NCBI GenBank assembly: GCA_044359955.1
Contig: JBIKLF010000003.1
Coordinates: forward strand, 62,001 to 126,000
Source of the DNA: JACTMZ01 sp044359955
GTDB taxonomy: Bacteria; Verrucomicrobiota; Verrucomicrobiia; Chthoniobacterales; JACTMZ01
Length of the DNA stretch: 64,000 nt
Direction: 5' to 3'
The translations under genes were made by a program, and so were the position numbers. Shown piece by piece: positions 1 to 8,847 of the stretch; positions within the stretch are counted from its first letter, which is position 1; the number at the start of each line of letters is the position of its first letter. The notes under the pieces were generated by a model that did not search any database, had not been told where the DNA came from, and saw only the letters and a list, made by a program, of their open reading frames with translations.

Positions 1-1052
1 AGCCCCTGCATTTCGCGGATGCCGAGCACTTGGCCGAGTCCTTTGAGGTAGTCGGACGGAATCATGCGGCCGTTGGCCAGATCGATGCGGGTGCGCCCTT
101 GCAATCGCCGCTGCGGAGCATTGCGTCCTTGCACGGTGAAGTGCGCGGCGAGGATGCCCTCCAGGCGGGTTCCGCCGAACGAGGAGGGCAGGCGCAGTTC
201 GGACATTTGGAATCCGTCGAGCCGGAGGTCCCACTCGTAAGGCGACCCTTCGGCCACGGTGGCCACGCTGCCTTGGCCGGCGAGGCTTCCGCCCGCAATT
301 TCCCCGCGGATGCCGGTGAGTTGGAGAAGACCTTCCTCGAGCGTGAAATCGGTCGCGAGGTCCCGGGCCACGATGAGGCCGGCGAGGACGGCTTCGGGCA
401 CGCGCGCTTGGCCGGTCGCGTTGCCGTCGCCGGTGAGGTCGGCCCGCGCCGTGATGCCGTCCGCATCAAGCAACGGCCAGCCGTCGCGGTTTTCAAAAAG
501 AATGCGTGAGCGCCGCACTTCCATCCCGTCCACCCGCACGGCCATGACCGGTTCGGGCACCACGGCGCCGACAATTTCCACTGCCGGCCGGGCCGGGGTC
601 GGCACGGGTGAGGGGGCGGGGCGTGCCGTGGCGGGCGTGCCGCCGGGCGCGGGGACGGCGTCGGCCGGTTGACGCGGGACCCGCCATTGGCCCTCCGTGT
701 TTTGGCGCCAGGTGAGGACGGCCTCGTTGAGTTGCAGGCTGCTCACCACGAACTCGCGTCGCCAGAGCGGCCAGAGGCGGAACATGATGCGGAATTCGGA
801 GGCCTCAAGGAAATTGACGCCGGCATTTTCCATGTCGGGCATGACCAATCCGCGCAGGCAAATTCCGTCCCAAGGCGTGTAGACCGCACTGCGCACGTTG
901 AGCGGCAGGCCGATGGTGTCGATGGCGGCTTTGCGCAACTGCTCCTGCATGGCGTTCGACTGCAGGTGCAGGTTGAAAGCGAGCACGGCGGCGACGACCA
1001 GGGCGCCGAGCGCGGCGGCGGCGATAAGACAGAGGCGGAGGCAGCGCGACAT
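1..1052 (-). CDS. AsmA-like envelope protein (3' part beyond window)
   Basis: An open frame of 350 codons starts at the ATG at 1052 and runs off the left edge, so the C-terminal part is missing. The protein starts MSRCLRLCLIAAAALGALVV, giving a single N-terminal membrane anchor at about residues 7-28. A long periplasmic region follows with a Pro/Ala/Thr-rich linker at about 120-155. After that come Gly-rich beta-strand patterns (LEGILAAHFTVQG, LANGRMIPSDYLKGLG) typical of the AsmA-like superfamily, whose members act in outer-membrane lipid or protein homeostasis. The assignment is by general pattern; a related DUF family is possible. The gene is divergent from the rhomboid gene, with an 87-bp gap. 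Confidence 0.6.
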   Translation of the reverse strand, partial: MSRCLRLCLIAAAALGALVVAAVLAFNLHLQSNAMQEQLRKAAIDTIGLPLNVRSAVYTPWDGICLRGLVMPDMENAGVNFLEASEFRIMFRLWPLWRREFVVSSLQLNEAVLTWRQNTEGQWRVPRQPADAVPAPGGTPATARPAPSPVPTPARPAVEIVGAVVPEPVMAVRVDGMEVRRSRILFENRDGWPLLDADGITARADLTGDGNATGQARVPEAVLAGLIVARDLATDFTLEEGLLQLTGIRGEIAGGSLAGQGSVATVAEGSPYEWDLRLDGFQMSELRLPSSFGGTRLEGILAAHFTVQGRNAPQRRLQGRTRIDLANGRMIPSDYLKGLGQVLGIREMQG

Positions 1053-1139
1053 GAGATCCGCTACGTTAACGTAACGGGGCTTGATGCAAAGCGGGAAGCG
1101 CGCGTTGCCCCGACGCACCACGGCTGTTAGCCTCGGTCG

Positions 1140-1898
1140 ATGAATGATTTGCGGCACAAGTTTCGCACGGCGCCGGTTACGGTGTCATTGGCGGCGGCGT
1201 GCGTGGTGGCTTACGCCTTGGAGGTCCTGTTCCTCGGCGGAGAGCGTGGCATCGATCTTTCGGGATGGGCGCTGAGCCGGCAAGCGCTGTCCGAGGGCCG
1301 CTGGTGGACTTTGCTCACCCATCTTTTCCTTCACGCCAACCTCCTGCACCTGTCCGTCAATGTGTTGGGCCTGTGGTTCATCGGACCGGAAGTGGAGTCC
1401 ATGCTGGGGCGGGCGAAATACTTGCTGCTTTATCTTTTTTCAGGCGTGGCAGGCGGACTGCTGCAGACGGCATTTGCTTCACCCTCCGCCGAATTGATCG
1501 GCGCTTCCGGTGCGGTCTGCGGCGTGATGTTGTCTTTCACCACGGCTTATCCCGAAATGCCGCTGCGCGCGCTGCTCTTCTTTGTTTTGCCCGTGAGCCT
1601 GAAGGCCAAAACGCTCGGACGCGGGATTGTCGTCGTCTCCCTGCTGTGCGCCGTGCTCCGCATTTTTCCGCAGATCGGTCACCTGGCGCATCTGGGCGGC
1701 GCGTTGGCCGGAGCATTTCTGACCTGGTGGTGGCTCCCCAGCGCGCCGCGCGCCCCCCGGCCCGCGGATGAAGTCGGGCGCACCGCGCAGACCGACGAAT
1801 TGCTTTCGCGGGTCGTCGAGGAAGGCATCGAGAGTCTCAGCCGCGAGGAACGGCGGCAGTTGGAGTTGCTCGGGCGGGAGCAGCGGCGCCGCTGGTGA
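1140..1898 (+). CDS. Rhomboid family intramembrane serine protease
   Basis: A 252-aa polytopic membrane protein with about six hydrophobic segments. Rhomboid signatures are clear: a His/Asn element in TM2 (HANLLHLSVNVLGLW, residues 65-79), the GASGAVCG nucleophile motif at 121-128 (catalytic Ser123), and the last-helix His in GHLAHLGGALAG (His184). Family members cleave substrates inside the membrane with a Ser-His dyad; the substrate here is unknown. The C-terminal 50 residues are a charged cytoplasmic tail rich in Arg and Glu. It stands alone, between the divergent AsmA-like gene and the convergent pseudouridine synthase gene. Confidence 0.92.
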   Translation: MNDLRHKFRTAPVTVSLAAACVVAYALEVLFLGGERGIDLSGWALSRQALSEGRWWTLLTHLFLHANLLHLSVNVLGLWFIGPEVESMLGRAKYLLLYLFSGVAGGLLQTAFASPSAELIGASGAVCGVMLSFTTAYPEMPLRALLFFVLPVSLKAKTLGRGIVVVSLLCAVLRIFPQIGHLAHLGGALAGAFLTWWWLPSAPRAPRPADEVGRTAQTDELLSRVVEEGIESLSREERRQLELLGREQRRRW

Positions 1899-1958
1899 GG
1901 GGCGCGGGGATGGCAGACTTCCGGTCGAGCCGCCGGCGTGGCCAGGAGAGGGCAGGTA

Positions 1959-2867
1959 TCAGGAGCCGGTGGTGTCCGGCCGCAAGGGAAAGTCAGCGGG
2001 CAACGGGGCGGTGAATTCCATCAGTTCGCCCGTGGCGGGATGGGTCACGGCAATTTTCCAGGCGTGGAGGAGTTGGCGCGGATAATCGGCGCCGCCGCCG
2101 TAGGTGCGGTCGCCGGCGACGGGATGACCGAGGTGTTTGAGGTGCACGCGGATCTGATGGGTGCGGCCGGTTTTCGGCCGGCACTCGAGGAGGGAAAGTT
2201 TGCCGTCGGAGTGGAGGACGCGCCACGCTGTTTCCGCGGTGCGCGCGCCCGGCCGGCGACTGACCGACATGCGTTGGCGGTGGACGGGATGGCGCTCGAT
2301 GGCACCGTTGATCGAACCGGCCGAAGTGCGGGGAACCCCGCGCACCACGGCGAGATAAGTTTTCTGCGCAGTGCGGTCGGCAAATTGGCGCGCCAGTGCG
2401 GTCAGGGCATGCTCCGTTTTCGCGACGAGGATGCAGCCACTGGTATCCTTGTCGAGCCGGTGGATGATGCCCGGGCGGAGCGGGTGGCCGCCCGCGGTGA
2501 CCGGGCCGCAGTGGTGGAGGACGGCATTGACCAAAGTGCCCTGCCAGTGGCCGACCGCGGGGTGGACCACGAGGCCCGGGGGTTTGTTCAGGCAGAGGAG
2601 GTGTTCGTCCTCATAGAGGATGTCGAGGGGGATATTCTCCGGCGTGACGCTGGCGGGGAGGGCGGCGGCGGGCGGCAGGCGTGCCTCGATGTTGTCGCCG
2701 GCCCGGACCGGATCGGAGGCGCGGGCCATGGTGCCGTTGACCTGCACCAAGCCGGAGGTCAGCGCCTTCTGCCAGCGCGCGCGGCTGAAGTCAGGCCACT
2801 GCACCGCGAGCCAGCGGTCGAGGCGGTCGGCGCGTTGCTCGGCGGTGCAATAGAGGGTGTCTTCCAT
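1959..2867 (-). CDS. rluD: Large-subunit rRNA pseudouridine synthase, RluC/RluD family
   Basis: A 302-aa protein from the ATG at 2867 (MEDTLYCTAEQRADRLDRWL). An S4-type RNA-binding domain covers about residues 10-70 (RLDRWLAVQWPDFSRARWQK...GLVQVNG). The RluA-type catalytic domain follows with HRLDKDTSG at 136-144 (catalytic Asp139) and a late KTGRTHQIRVHLKHLGHPV block that lines the active site. It isomerises uridines in 23S rRNA; RluD itself modifies helix 69, but RluC and RluD cannot be separated here. An in-frame ATG 23 codons upstream would overlap the divergent kinase gene and adds a non-conserved extension, so the shorter start is preferred. Confidence 0.9.
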   Translation of the reverse strand: MEDTLYCTAEQRADRLDRWLAVQWPDFSRARWQKALTSGLVQVNGTMARASDPVRAGDNIEARLPPAAALPASVTPENIPLDILYEDEHLLCLNKPPGLVVHPAVGHWQGTLVNAVLHHCGPVTAGGHPLRPGIIHRLDKDTSGCILVAKTEHALTALARQFADRTAQKTYLAVVRGVPRTSAGSINGAIERHPVHRQRMSVSRRPGARTAETAWRVLHSDGKLSLLECRPKTGRTHQIRVHLKHLGHPVAGDRTYGGGADYPRQLLHAWKIAVTHPATGELMEFTAPLPADFPLRPDTTGS

Positions 2868-2875
2868 GGGCTGCG

Positions 2876-4549
2876 GTGGAAACGCTGGACGTTCCGGCCC
2901 CACCGCGCAAGGTTTGCCGCGTGGAAGAGTCCACATTCCCCACCCTGATCGAGAACTGTCCGTCCTGCGGCGGTTCCATCGACGTCAGCGACGAACTGCC
3001 CTTGGCGCAAATTTTTTGTCCGCATTGCGCGGAGGGACTGCGCGCGCGCCGCATCTTCAATAATTTCGAACTCGTCGAGCTGATCGGTCAGGGCGGCATG
3101 GGCTCGGTCTTCAAGGCCTATGACCACACGCTCGAGCGCATGGTCGCGCTCAAGGTGCTGCGCCGCGAGATGAGCGCGAGCGAGGAAGAGCGGGCCAAAC
3201 TCGAGCAGGAGGCCCGTGTGACCGCCTCGGTCAATCATCCGCACGTGGTGCGCGTCTATTCCTTCGGCGAGGCGTCCGGACAATTTTATCTCGCGATGGA
3301 ATTGGTCGAGAAGGGATCGTTGGACGACCTCATGGCCATCCAGACCCGGGTATCGGAGGCGCAGGTGCTCGAGATCGGCGCGCAAATCGCGCAGGGATTG
3401 GAAGCGGCGGCGGAGAAGGGGTTGATTCACCGCGACGTGAAACCCGGCAACATCCTTTTTTCCGACGCGCACACCACGAAGATTGTGGACTTCGGTCTGG
3501 CCCGCGTGTTGGAGGATGAAGCGGAGGCCCGCGGGGAAATTTGGGGCACGCCTTACTACATTGCACCCGAGCGATTGAACTACGACCCGGAGGATTTTCG
3601 CAGCGACATCTACAGTCTGGGCGGCACGCTCTTTCACGCCATTGCAGGTCGTCCGCCTTTCGAAGCGGAGAACGCGAGCCTGGTCGCGCTCAAGCAAATC
3701 AAAAGCCAACCGGTAAGCCTCGAGGCCTTCGCCCCGGATGTTTCGCCGGAGACGGCCTATGTGATCAACCGCATGCTGGAGAAAGACCCCGGTGACCGTT
3801 ACGCGTCATACCCCGAGCTGATTGAGCATCTCGAGTTTGCCCGCGCCAAGGTTCTGGAACAGGCCGGCCGTCCGGTCGGGGCCAAGCGGGAAGTGGTCAA
3901 GGTGGAGACCAATCGGACCAAGCTCTATGTCGCTTCGATTTCGATCGCCGCCGCTTTGCTCGTCCTGGCGGTGGGAGTTTGGCTCTTCCTCGGCAGCGAG
4001 CGCCCGGAGATTGCCGCGCTGCGCGAGGCGATGATGGGCGGGCGGGAAACCAAGGTCCCCGATCCGATGGCGGCCGGTCTCGGGGCTTTGGCGGCCGGAG
4101 ACCAAGCCGGTGCGCAGGGGAGTTTCCGGGAAGCGGCTTTGTCGGCCGCGCCGCGCAGCGCGCGCGCCCAATGGGCGGCGTTCCATCTCGCGCTGGCTTG
4201 CGCCTTGGCCGGGGATTCCGCCGCGGCGCAGGAACAATGGCGTTCGCTGGCGGAGACCGGACTATTTTCCGACCGGGCGGAGGACCGGGAGTTGGCCAAT
4301 ATGTTCCTCGATTCGGCCGGCTTCGGTTTGCGGACCAACCCGCTGCGCCTCGACGAATTGGCGCATTATCCGACGACCGGTTCCGCGTCGCTCGTCTTTT
4401 TTGTGGCCGGCGTAACGGACTGGTCGCTGGGGGACAAAGAGGAGGCCAAGCGCCTTTTCGCGCGGTTCCTCGAGATCGATCCCGCGCCGGGGGTGGAGGG
4501 TTGGAGCACTTACCGGCGGGTGGCCGAGAGACTCCTGTCGGGAGGTTAG
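2876..4549 (+). CDS. Membrane-anchored Ser/Thr protein kinase with N-terminal zinc ribbon
   Basis: A 557-aa Hanks-type kinase. A two-CxxC zinc-ribbon-like element lies at about residues 28-51 (CPSCGG...FCPHCAEG). The kinase domain runs from about 64 to 325: glycine loop LIGQGGMGSVFKAYD (69-83), Lys93 in ALKVL, HRDVKPGN (catalytic Asp187), DFGLAR (205-210) and GTPYYIAPER (224-233). One transmembrane helix lies at 350-372. The roughly 185-residue external part looks alpha-helical and TPR-like, perhaps a sensor or scaffold. The start is uncertain: the ATG at 2876 is only 8 bp from the divergent rluD start, and an in-frame GTG at 2921 would begin just before the zinc ribbon. The signal and substrates are unknown. 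Confidence 0.9.
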   Translation: METLDVPAPPRKVCRVEESTFPTLIENCPSCGGSIDVSDELPLAQIFCPHCAEGLRARRIFNNFELVELIGQGGMGSVFKAYDHTLERMVALKVLRREMSASEEERAKLEQEARVTASVNHPHVVRVYSFGEASGQFYLAMELVEKGSLDDLMAIQTRVSEAQVLEIGAQIAQGLEAAAEKGLIHRDVKPGNILFSDAHTTKIVDFGLARVLEDEAEARGEIWGTPYYIAPERLNYDPEDFRSDIYSLGGTLFHAIAGRPPFEAENASLVALKQIKSQPVSLEAFAPDVSPETAYVINRMLEKDPGDRYASYPELIEHLEFARAKVLEQAGRPVGAKREVVKVETNRTKLYVASISIAAALLVLAVGVWLFLGSERPEIAALREAMMGGRETKVPDPMAAGLGALAAGDQAGAQGSFREAALSAAPRSARAQWAAFHLALACALAGDSAAAQEQWRSLAETGLFSDRAEDRELANMFLDSAGFGLRTNPLRLDELAHYPTTGSASLVFFVAGVTDWSLGDKEEAKRLFARFLEIDPAPGVEGWSTYRRVAERLLSGG

Positions 4550-4588
4550 GGAGTTTGCGCCCGGGCTGGCGGCCGCTAAAGTGGCGGG

Positions 4589-6166
4589 GTGAGCGAAACC
4601 AACCTTCCCGGACCCGACGAGTTGCAACGTCGCCTGCAGGCCTTTCTGCAAACCGCTTTCCAACAACCGGCCTCCCCGGCCTCCGAGCCCGCGGGGGCAC
4701 CCGAGACGGTGGTCGGTGAGACTGATGATATTTTTAATTTCAACCTCACGCCGCGTGAGATCAAGGCGCACCTCGACCGCTTTGTCATCAAGCAGGATGA
4801 AGCGAAAAAGGTGCTCTCCATCGCGGTCTGCGACCATTACAACCACGCGAAATTCTTGCGCGCGCGCGCCCGGCGCGGGGAGACGGCTCCGGTCGAATAC
4901 GCCAAGCAGAATGTGATCGTGACCGGTCCGACCGGCGTGGGCAAAACCTACCTCGTGCGGCACATCGCGGAATTGATCGGCGTCCCATTCGTCAAGGCCG
5001 ACGCGACGAAATTCAGCGAGACCGGCTACGTGGGCGGTGACGTCGAGGACTTGGTGCGCGAGCTGGTGCAAAAGGCGGATGGCGACACCGAGCGCGCCGA
5101 GCATGGCATTGTTTACATCGACGAGGTCGACAAGATCGCGACGTCGGGCAACATGATCGGCCGCGACGTGAGCGGGCGCGGGGTGCAGACGGCCTTGCTC
5201 AAGTTGATGGAAGAAACGGAAGTGCCGCTGCGCAACCCGATGGATTTGGCGGGTCAGATGCAGGCCGTGATGGAATTGCAGCGCGGGAGCAAGGCCGGCC
5301 GGCAGGCGGTCAATACGCGGAGCATCCTGTTCATCGTGAGCGGCGCCTTTCCGCGACTGAAGGACATCGTGGAGAAGCGGCGCAAGCAGGCCCAGATCGG
5401 TTTTGCCGCACCGGCGGGTCCGGCGGAGGATCGGGCCTGGCAGCATGGGGTTACCACGGCCGACCTGATCGAATACGGGATGGAGGCGGAGTTTGTCGGA
5501 CGTCTTCCGGTGCGCGTGGCCTGCGAGGAACTGACCGCCGCCGACCTGCGTAAAATTTTGTCCGAGTCCGAGGGCAGTGTGCTGCGCCAATACGAGCGCG
5601 CTTTTCTGGCTTTCGGGATCGAGGCGGTTTTCGACGATGCGGCCCTCGATCGGATTGCCGCACTCGCTGCCGAGGAGGGGACCGGGGCTCGGGGCCTGCT
5701 TACGGTCTGCGAGCGCTTGCTGCGCGACTTCAAATTCGAGTTGCCCGGGTCGGGCACGACATCGCTGCGCATTGATTTGGACTTGATCGAGCGGCCGGCG
5801 GACCGGCTGGCGCAGTTGCGGGCCAGTGGCGCGGACGAGCGTCTGCGCGTGCTCCGGCGCAGCGCGGAAGAGTTCGCCGAGCGACTCGGACAGCCGCAAG
5901 GTTTGCCGCTGAAATTTGCGCCTCAAGCCCTGGACCTGCTCGTGGAAATGGCGGTGAGCCGTCGGCAACCGGTGCGCGAACTGTGTGCGGAATTATTCAA
6001 AGACTACGAATTCGGGCTCCGCCTGGTGAAGAGTCCGCCCGCCGGGGGCCCGCTCGTGATCCCGCGCGAAGCGGTGGAGTCGCCCGACAAGTTCTTGAGC
6101 GACCTGGTCGTGCGCGCCTATCGTAGCGATTTGCCTGATGAAACACCCGCTGGCCCTGCATCTTAA
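4589..6166 (+). CDS. ClpX/HslU-like AAA+ ATPase lacking the ClpX zinc-binding domain
   Basis: A 525-aa AAA+ unfoldase relative starting at a GTG. Walker A GPTGVGKT is at 113-120 and Walker B VYIDEVDKI at about 176-184. A pore and sensor region typical of ClpX/HslU follows (KFSETGYVGGDVEDLVREL; compare the ClpX GYVGEDVE motif). It lacks the four-Cys N-terminal zinc domain of true ClpX, having instead a Pro/Ala-rich head. It also has a C-terminal helical extension of about 120 residues. No adjacent ClpP or HslV gene is visible, so it may work with a protease elsewhere or alone as a remodelling factor. The next gene overlaps its 3' end by 29 bp, implying co-translation. Confidence 0.8.
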   Translation: MSETNLPGPDELQRRLQAFLQTAFQQPASPASEPAGAPETVVGETDDIFNFNLTPREIKAHLDRFVIKQDEAKKVLSIAVCDHYNHAKFLRARARRGETAPVEYAKQNVIVTGPTGVGKTYLVRHIAELIGVPFVKADATKFSETGYVGGDVEDLVRELVQKADGDTERAEHGIVYIDEVDKIATSGNMIGRDVSGRGVQTALLKLMEETEVPLRNPMDLAGQMQAVMELQRGSKAGRQAVNTRSILFIVSGAFPRLKDIVEKRRKQAQIGFAAPAGPAEDRAWQHGVTTADLIEYGMEAEFVGRLPVRVACEELTAADLRKILSESEGSVLRQYERAFLAFGIEAVFDDAALDRIAALAAEEGTGARGLLTVCERLLRDFKFELPGSGTTSLRIDLDLIERPADRLAQLRASGADERLRVLRRSAEEFAERLGQPQGLPLKFAPQALDLLVEMAVSRRQPVRELCAELFKDYEFGLRLVKSPPAGGPLVIPREAVESPDKFLSDLVVRAYRSDLPDETPAGPAS

Positions 6167-7271
6167 AGCGGCGCTGATCTGCGCCCTGGTCGCCATGGTG
6201 CTGGCCTTGCCCGTGCTGTGGGTGCCCCTGCTGCCGGCGTGGCAGGGATGGCGTCCGCCCGTGATCAATCCCCGGGCCGAGGCGATCTTGGCGGTCTTCG
6301 TGGCGCTGTGGGTCGCATGGTGCGTGGTCGATATCCCGCGGCGCGGGCTCAAGGTTCTCATTTGGCTGGCCACCCTTTGGCTCTTGGGAGGCGGCCTTTG
6401 GCTGGCGGGGCTTTATGGCTATGACGCGAGTTCGCTCGTGCCGGTGACGGCCGCGACTTTGGCCGGCGCGGGGGCTTTGGCTTTTTCTTTCACTCCCGCG
6501 GGTTCGCGGCGCGCGCGCTGGCAGTCGTTGGTCGGCGGTCGCGTGGGCCGGGAATTTCTCCGCTCGCGCATTGACGAGCGCCATTTGGAGGGTGGTCCGC
6601 GAGGCGAGATTCTGGCCGTGGCCGAAATTCTCTGGCCGGGGCATCCGGAGGGAGAGCATGCCGCGTGGAAGGAAAGGTCCGAATTGGCTGCGCGTGCCGC
6701 GCGGCATTTTCATCAGGCGGGAGGATACCTCGAGCGTTGCGACGGCGAGGGCGCCCTTTTCGCCTTTGGTCTTTGGGGGCAACCGGCGCCCACGGAGGAC
6801 TTGGTCCGTGCCCTCCACGCTTGGGTCAAGGAAGCGGGCGGTTGCGCCGCACTTTCGCGCGGTGAATGTGTGGCGGGCGTCGGGCATTTTCCTGCGGAGG
6901 CACGGTGGACGGTCGGAGGTGCCCCGCTGCGCCGGACGCGCCGCATGGCGGCGGCGGCCCGCGGTTATGCGGCTGGTCTGCTCGTCGATGAGGCGCTGGC
7001 CGCGGAAGTGGCCGCCGGGTGGAAATCGCGGCGGATGGCGTGGTGGGATTTCGAAGGCGAACGGGTTTTGTTGCATGAGGTGACCGGTCCGGCCGCGGCG
7101 GACGGCGGTGAGAGCGCGCGTTGGGACGGCGCGTGGGATGCTTTCTGGGACGGACGTTGGGCCGAGGCGGAGAATGCCTTCGGAGCCTTGGCCCGCGAGC
7201 GGGACGATGCGGCCGCGCGTGTCTTTGCCCTGCGCAGCGCGACGGCCGGGCGGACAGCTTCCGGCTTGTGA
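6138..7271 (+). CDS. Membrane protein with degenerate class III cyclase-like domain
   Basis: A 377-aa protein with three or four N-terminal transmembrane segments (about residues 8-32, 46-63, 70-92 and 100-118). The soluble domain that follows resembles adenylate/guanylate cyclases in layout: GGRVGREFLRSRI leads into the domain, and the stretch HFHQAGGYLERCDGEGALFA corresponds to the family's GG.....GDG..A.FG element. The expected metal-binding Asp in the first strand (LFADI type) reads as LAVAEIL, so cyclase activity is doubtful. Its start lies inside the preceding AAA+ gene and its stop overlaps the recR start (GTGA), making a tight three-gene unit. The relationship is inferred from pattern only. 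Confidence 0.5.
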   Translation: MKHPLALHLKAALICALVAMVLALPVLWVPLLPAWQGWRPPVINPRAEAILAVFVALWVAWCVVDIPRRGLKVLIWLATLWLLGGGLWLAGLYGYDASSLVPVTAATLAGAGALAFSFTPAGSRRARWQSLVGGRVGREFLRSRIDERHLEGGPRGEILAVAEILWPGHPEGEHAAWKERSELAARAARHFHQAGGYLERCDGEGALFAFGLWGQPAPTEDLVRALHAWVKEAGGCAALSRGECVAGVGHFPAEARWTVGGAPLRRTRRMAAAARGYAAGLLVDEALAAEVAAGWKSRRMAWWDFEGERVLLHEVTGPAAADGGESARWDGAWDAFWDGRWAEAENAFGALARERDDAAARVFALRSATAGRTASGL

Positions 7272-7876
7272 AGGCGGCTGATTATCCCGGGCCATTCACG
7301 GCTCTGGTCCGCGAATTACGGCGGCTGCCCGGGGTCGGTCCGCGCAGTGCGGAGCGCATGGCACTGTGGCTGCTCGAGGATGGTGAACGATCCTCCGCGC
7401 TGGCCGAGGCCTTGGCCGCGGCGCGCGATGGTGTACGTCAGTGCGTGGCCTGCGGGTTTTTTGCGGTCGAAGAACGTTGCGTCATTTGTCTCGACGCCGG
7501 CCGCGAGGATTTGCTCTGCGTGGTTGAACGGGCCACGGATATTTTGCCGATCGAGCGTTCCGGGGCTTTCCGTGGTTTTTATCACGCCCTGGGCGGACGC
7601 CTCTCGCCGCTCGAGCACGTGGGGCCGGAGGACTTGCGTCTGGCCGAACTGATGTCGCGTCTTGAGCTGGGAAAATTCACCGAGGTGATCCTCGCGCTGA
7701 GCACCGATGTCGAGGGCGAGGCCACGGCGAATTATCTCGCCGAACTGCTCGCACCGCGGGACGTGAGGGTGTCGCGGTTGGCACAAGGGATGCCGGCCGG
7801 GGGTGGGTTGGAGCATGCCGACGAATTGACCTTGGCGCGCGCCATGTCCGGGCGCCACCGGGCCGGCGGCGGATGA
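7268..7876 (+). CDS. recR: Recombination protein RecR
   Basis: A 202-aa protein from the GTG at 7268, which overlaps the preceding stop as GTGA; the length matches RecR (about 200 aa). The N-terminal helix-hairpin-helix reads LRRLPGVGPRSAERMALWLL. It is followed by a four-Cys zinc finger (CVACGFFAVEERCVIC) and a Toprim domain with LCVVER, the YHALGGRLSPLEHVGPEDL block and ALSTDVEGEATANYLAELL. RecR works with RecF and RecO to load RecA at single-strand gaps. The next gene begins at ATGA across its stop, so it is translationally coupled downstream. Confidence 0.96.
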   Translation: MKAADYPGPFTALVRELRRLPGVGPRSAERMALWLLEDGERSSALAEALAAARDGVRQCVACGFFAVEERCVICLDAGREDLLCVVERATDILPIERSGAFRGFYHALGGRLSPLEHVGPEDLRLAELMSRLELGKFTEVILALSTDVEGEATANYLAELLAPRDVRVSRLAQGMPAGGGLEHADELTLARAMSGRHRAGGG

Positions 7877-8847
7877 TGCGTTTGCTTTTCCTTATCGTGG
7901 CGGTGGCGTGTCTGGCCGTGCCGGTCCTCGGTGCGGACGACGCGGTGCTGGCCGGGGCTGCGGCCTACTCTGCGGCACATGGCGAGACGTCTTTGCTCGT
8001 CTGGCAGGGCGGGCGTGTCGTTTATGAGCGGGCAGTGCCGAATGGCCAGCCGCCGCGGGTGTTCAGCATTACGAAGAGTCTGGTTTCGATCGGTGTCTTC
8101 CGTGAGGCCAAGACCGGCGGGCTTACCCTCGGTCAATCCGCCACGCATCCCGCCGCCCGCGGCGTTCCACTCGCCGATCTCCTCAACCAGACCTCCGGAC
8201 TGCCCCCCGCGCAACGTGTCTTTTATACCCAAGGGCTGGAAGACAAGGGGCCGGTCTTGCGCGGGCTGAAGCGGAATGGCCCCGGCGGATTCGCCTACGG
8301 TCCGTCGCATTGGGAGGTGCTCGCCGAGGAGATCCGCCGGCGACGCGGCACGAGTCTTGAGTCATGGTTGCGCAAGTTTGTCCCCGGCGCGAATTCCTCG
8401 GCCGTGGCGCGCTGGCGGCGCGACGGGCGCGGCACGCTGTTTTTTTCGACCGGGGCCCGCATGGCGGCGCGCGACCTGCTCCCCGCGGGACGCGAGGTGC
8501 TGGCAGGAATGGGGCGCGCGCGCTGGCCGGCGGAGGTGAGGGCTCTGCTGACCTCGGGGACGGCGGCGAACCGGATGTATGCGCTTGGTTTTTGGCTTAA
8601 TCGAGGTGCGGGGCGGCCCGGCGCGCGTGAGATCGACGTCGAATCCTCACTGGGGAAAACCAAGGGACCGGAGTATTGGGCCAACGCTTGCCTGAGCCGG
8701 TCCGCGCCGCCGGATTTGCTCGCCATGATCGGCACGCGCGGCCAGCGGGTTTATGTCATTCCTTCCCACCGCATGACCGTGGTGCGTCTGGGCGATGGAC
8801 GCGGGTTTTCCGATGCGGAGTTTCTACGCTGCCTGTTCGGTCAGTAG
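7873..8847 (+). CDS. Exported beta-lactamase-fold serine hydrolase
   Basis: A 324-aa protein with a signal peptide (MMRLLFLIVAVACLAVPVLG, cleaved near residue 20). The serine beta-lactamase/transpeptidase-like fold is indicated by the SITK tetrad (SxxK; nucleophile Ser within FSITKSLVSIG), followed by the family-typical LADLLNQTSGLPP segment. A YGPSHWEVLAE element sits where the YxN motif is expected, with Pro-Ser replacing the usual Ser-Asn. HRMTVVRLGDG near the end matches the third motif region of esterase-type members. It probably hydrolyses an ester or peptide in the periplasm; the substrate is unknown. It overlaps recR by 4 bp and ends convergently, overlapping the next gene by 7 bp. 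Confidence 0.8.
   Translation: MMRLLFLIVAVACLAVPVLGADDAVLAGAAAYSAAHGETSLLVWQGGRVVYERAVPNGQPPRVFSITKSLVSIGVFREAKTGGLTLGQSATHPAARGVPLADLLNQTSGLPPAQRVFYTQGLEDKGPVLRGLKRNGPGGFAYGPSHWEVLAEEIRRRRGTSLESWLRKFVPGANSSAVARWRRDGRGTLFFSTGARMAARDLLPAGREVLAGMGRARWPAEVRALLTSGTAANRMYALGFWLNRGAGRPGAREIDVESSLGKTKGPEYWANACLSRSAPPDLLAMIGTRGQRVYVIPSHRMTVVRLGDGRGFSDAEFLRCLFGQ

Noticed and set aside
30..1130. Long plus-strand open frames (30-509, 669-1130)
   Set aside because: They are antisense shadows of the AsmA-like gene, which is open to the left edge and has a clear signal anchor.
4262..5968. A 568-codon minus-strand frame opposite the AAA+ gene
   Set aside because: Low-complexity, no recognisable motif, and fully antisense to a gene with intact Walker motifs.
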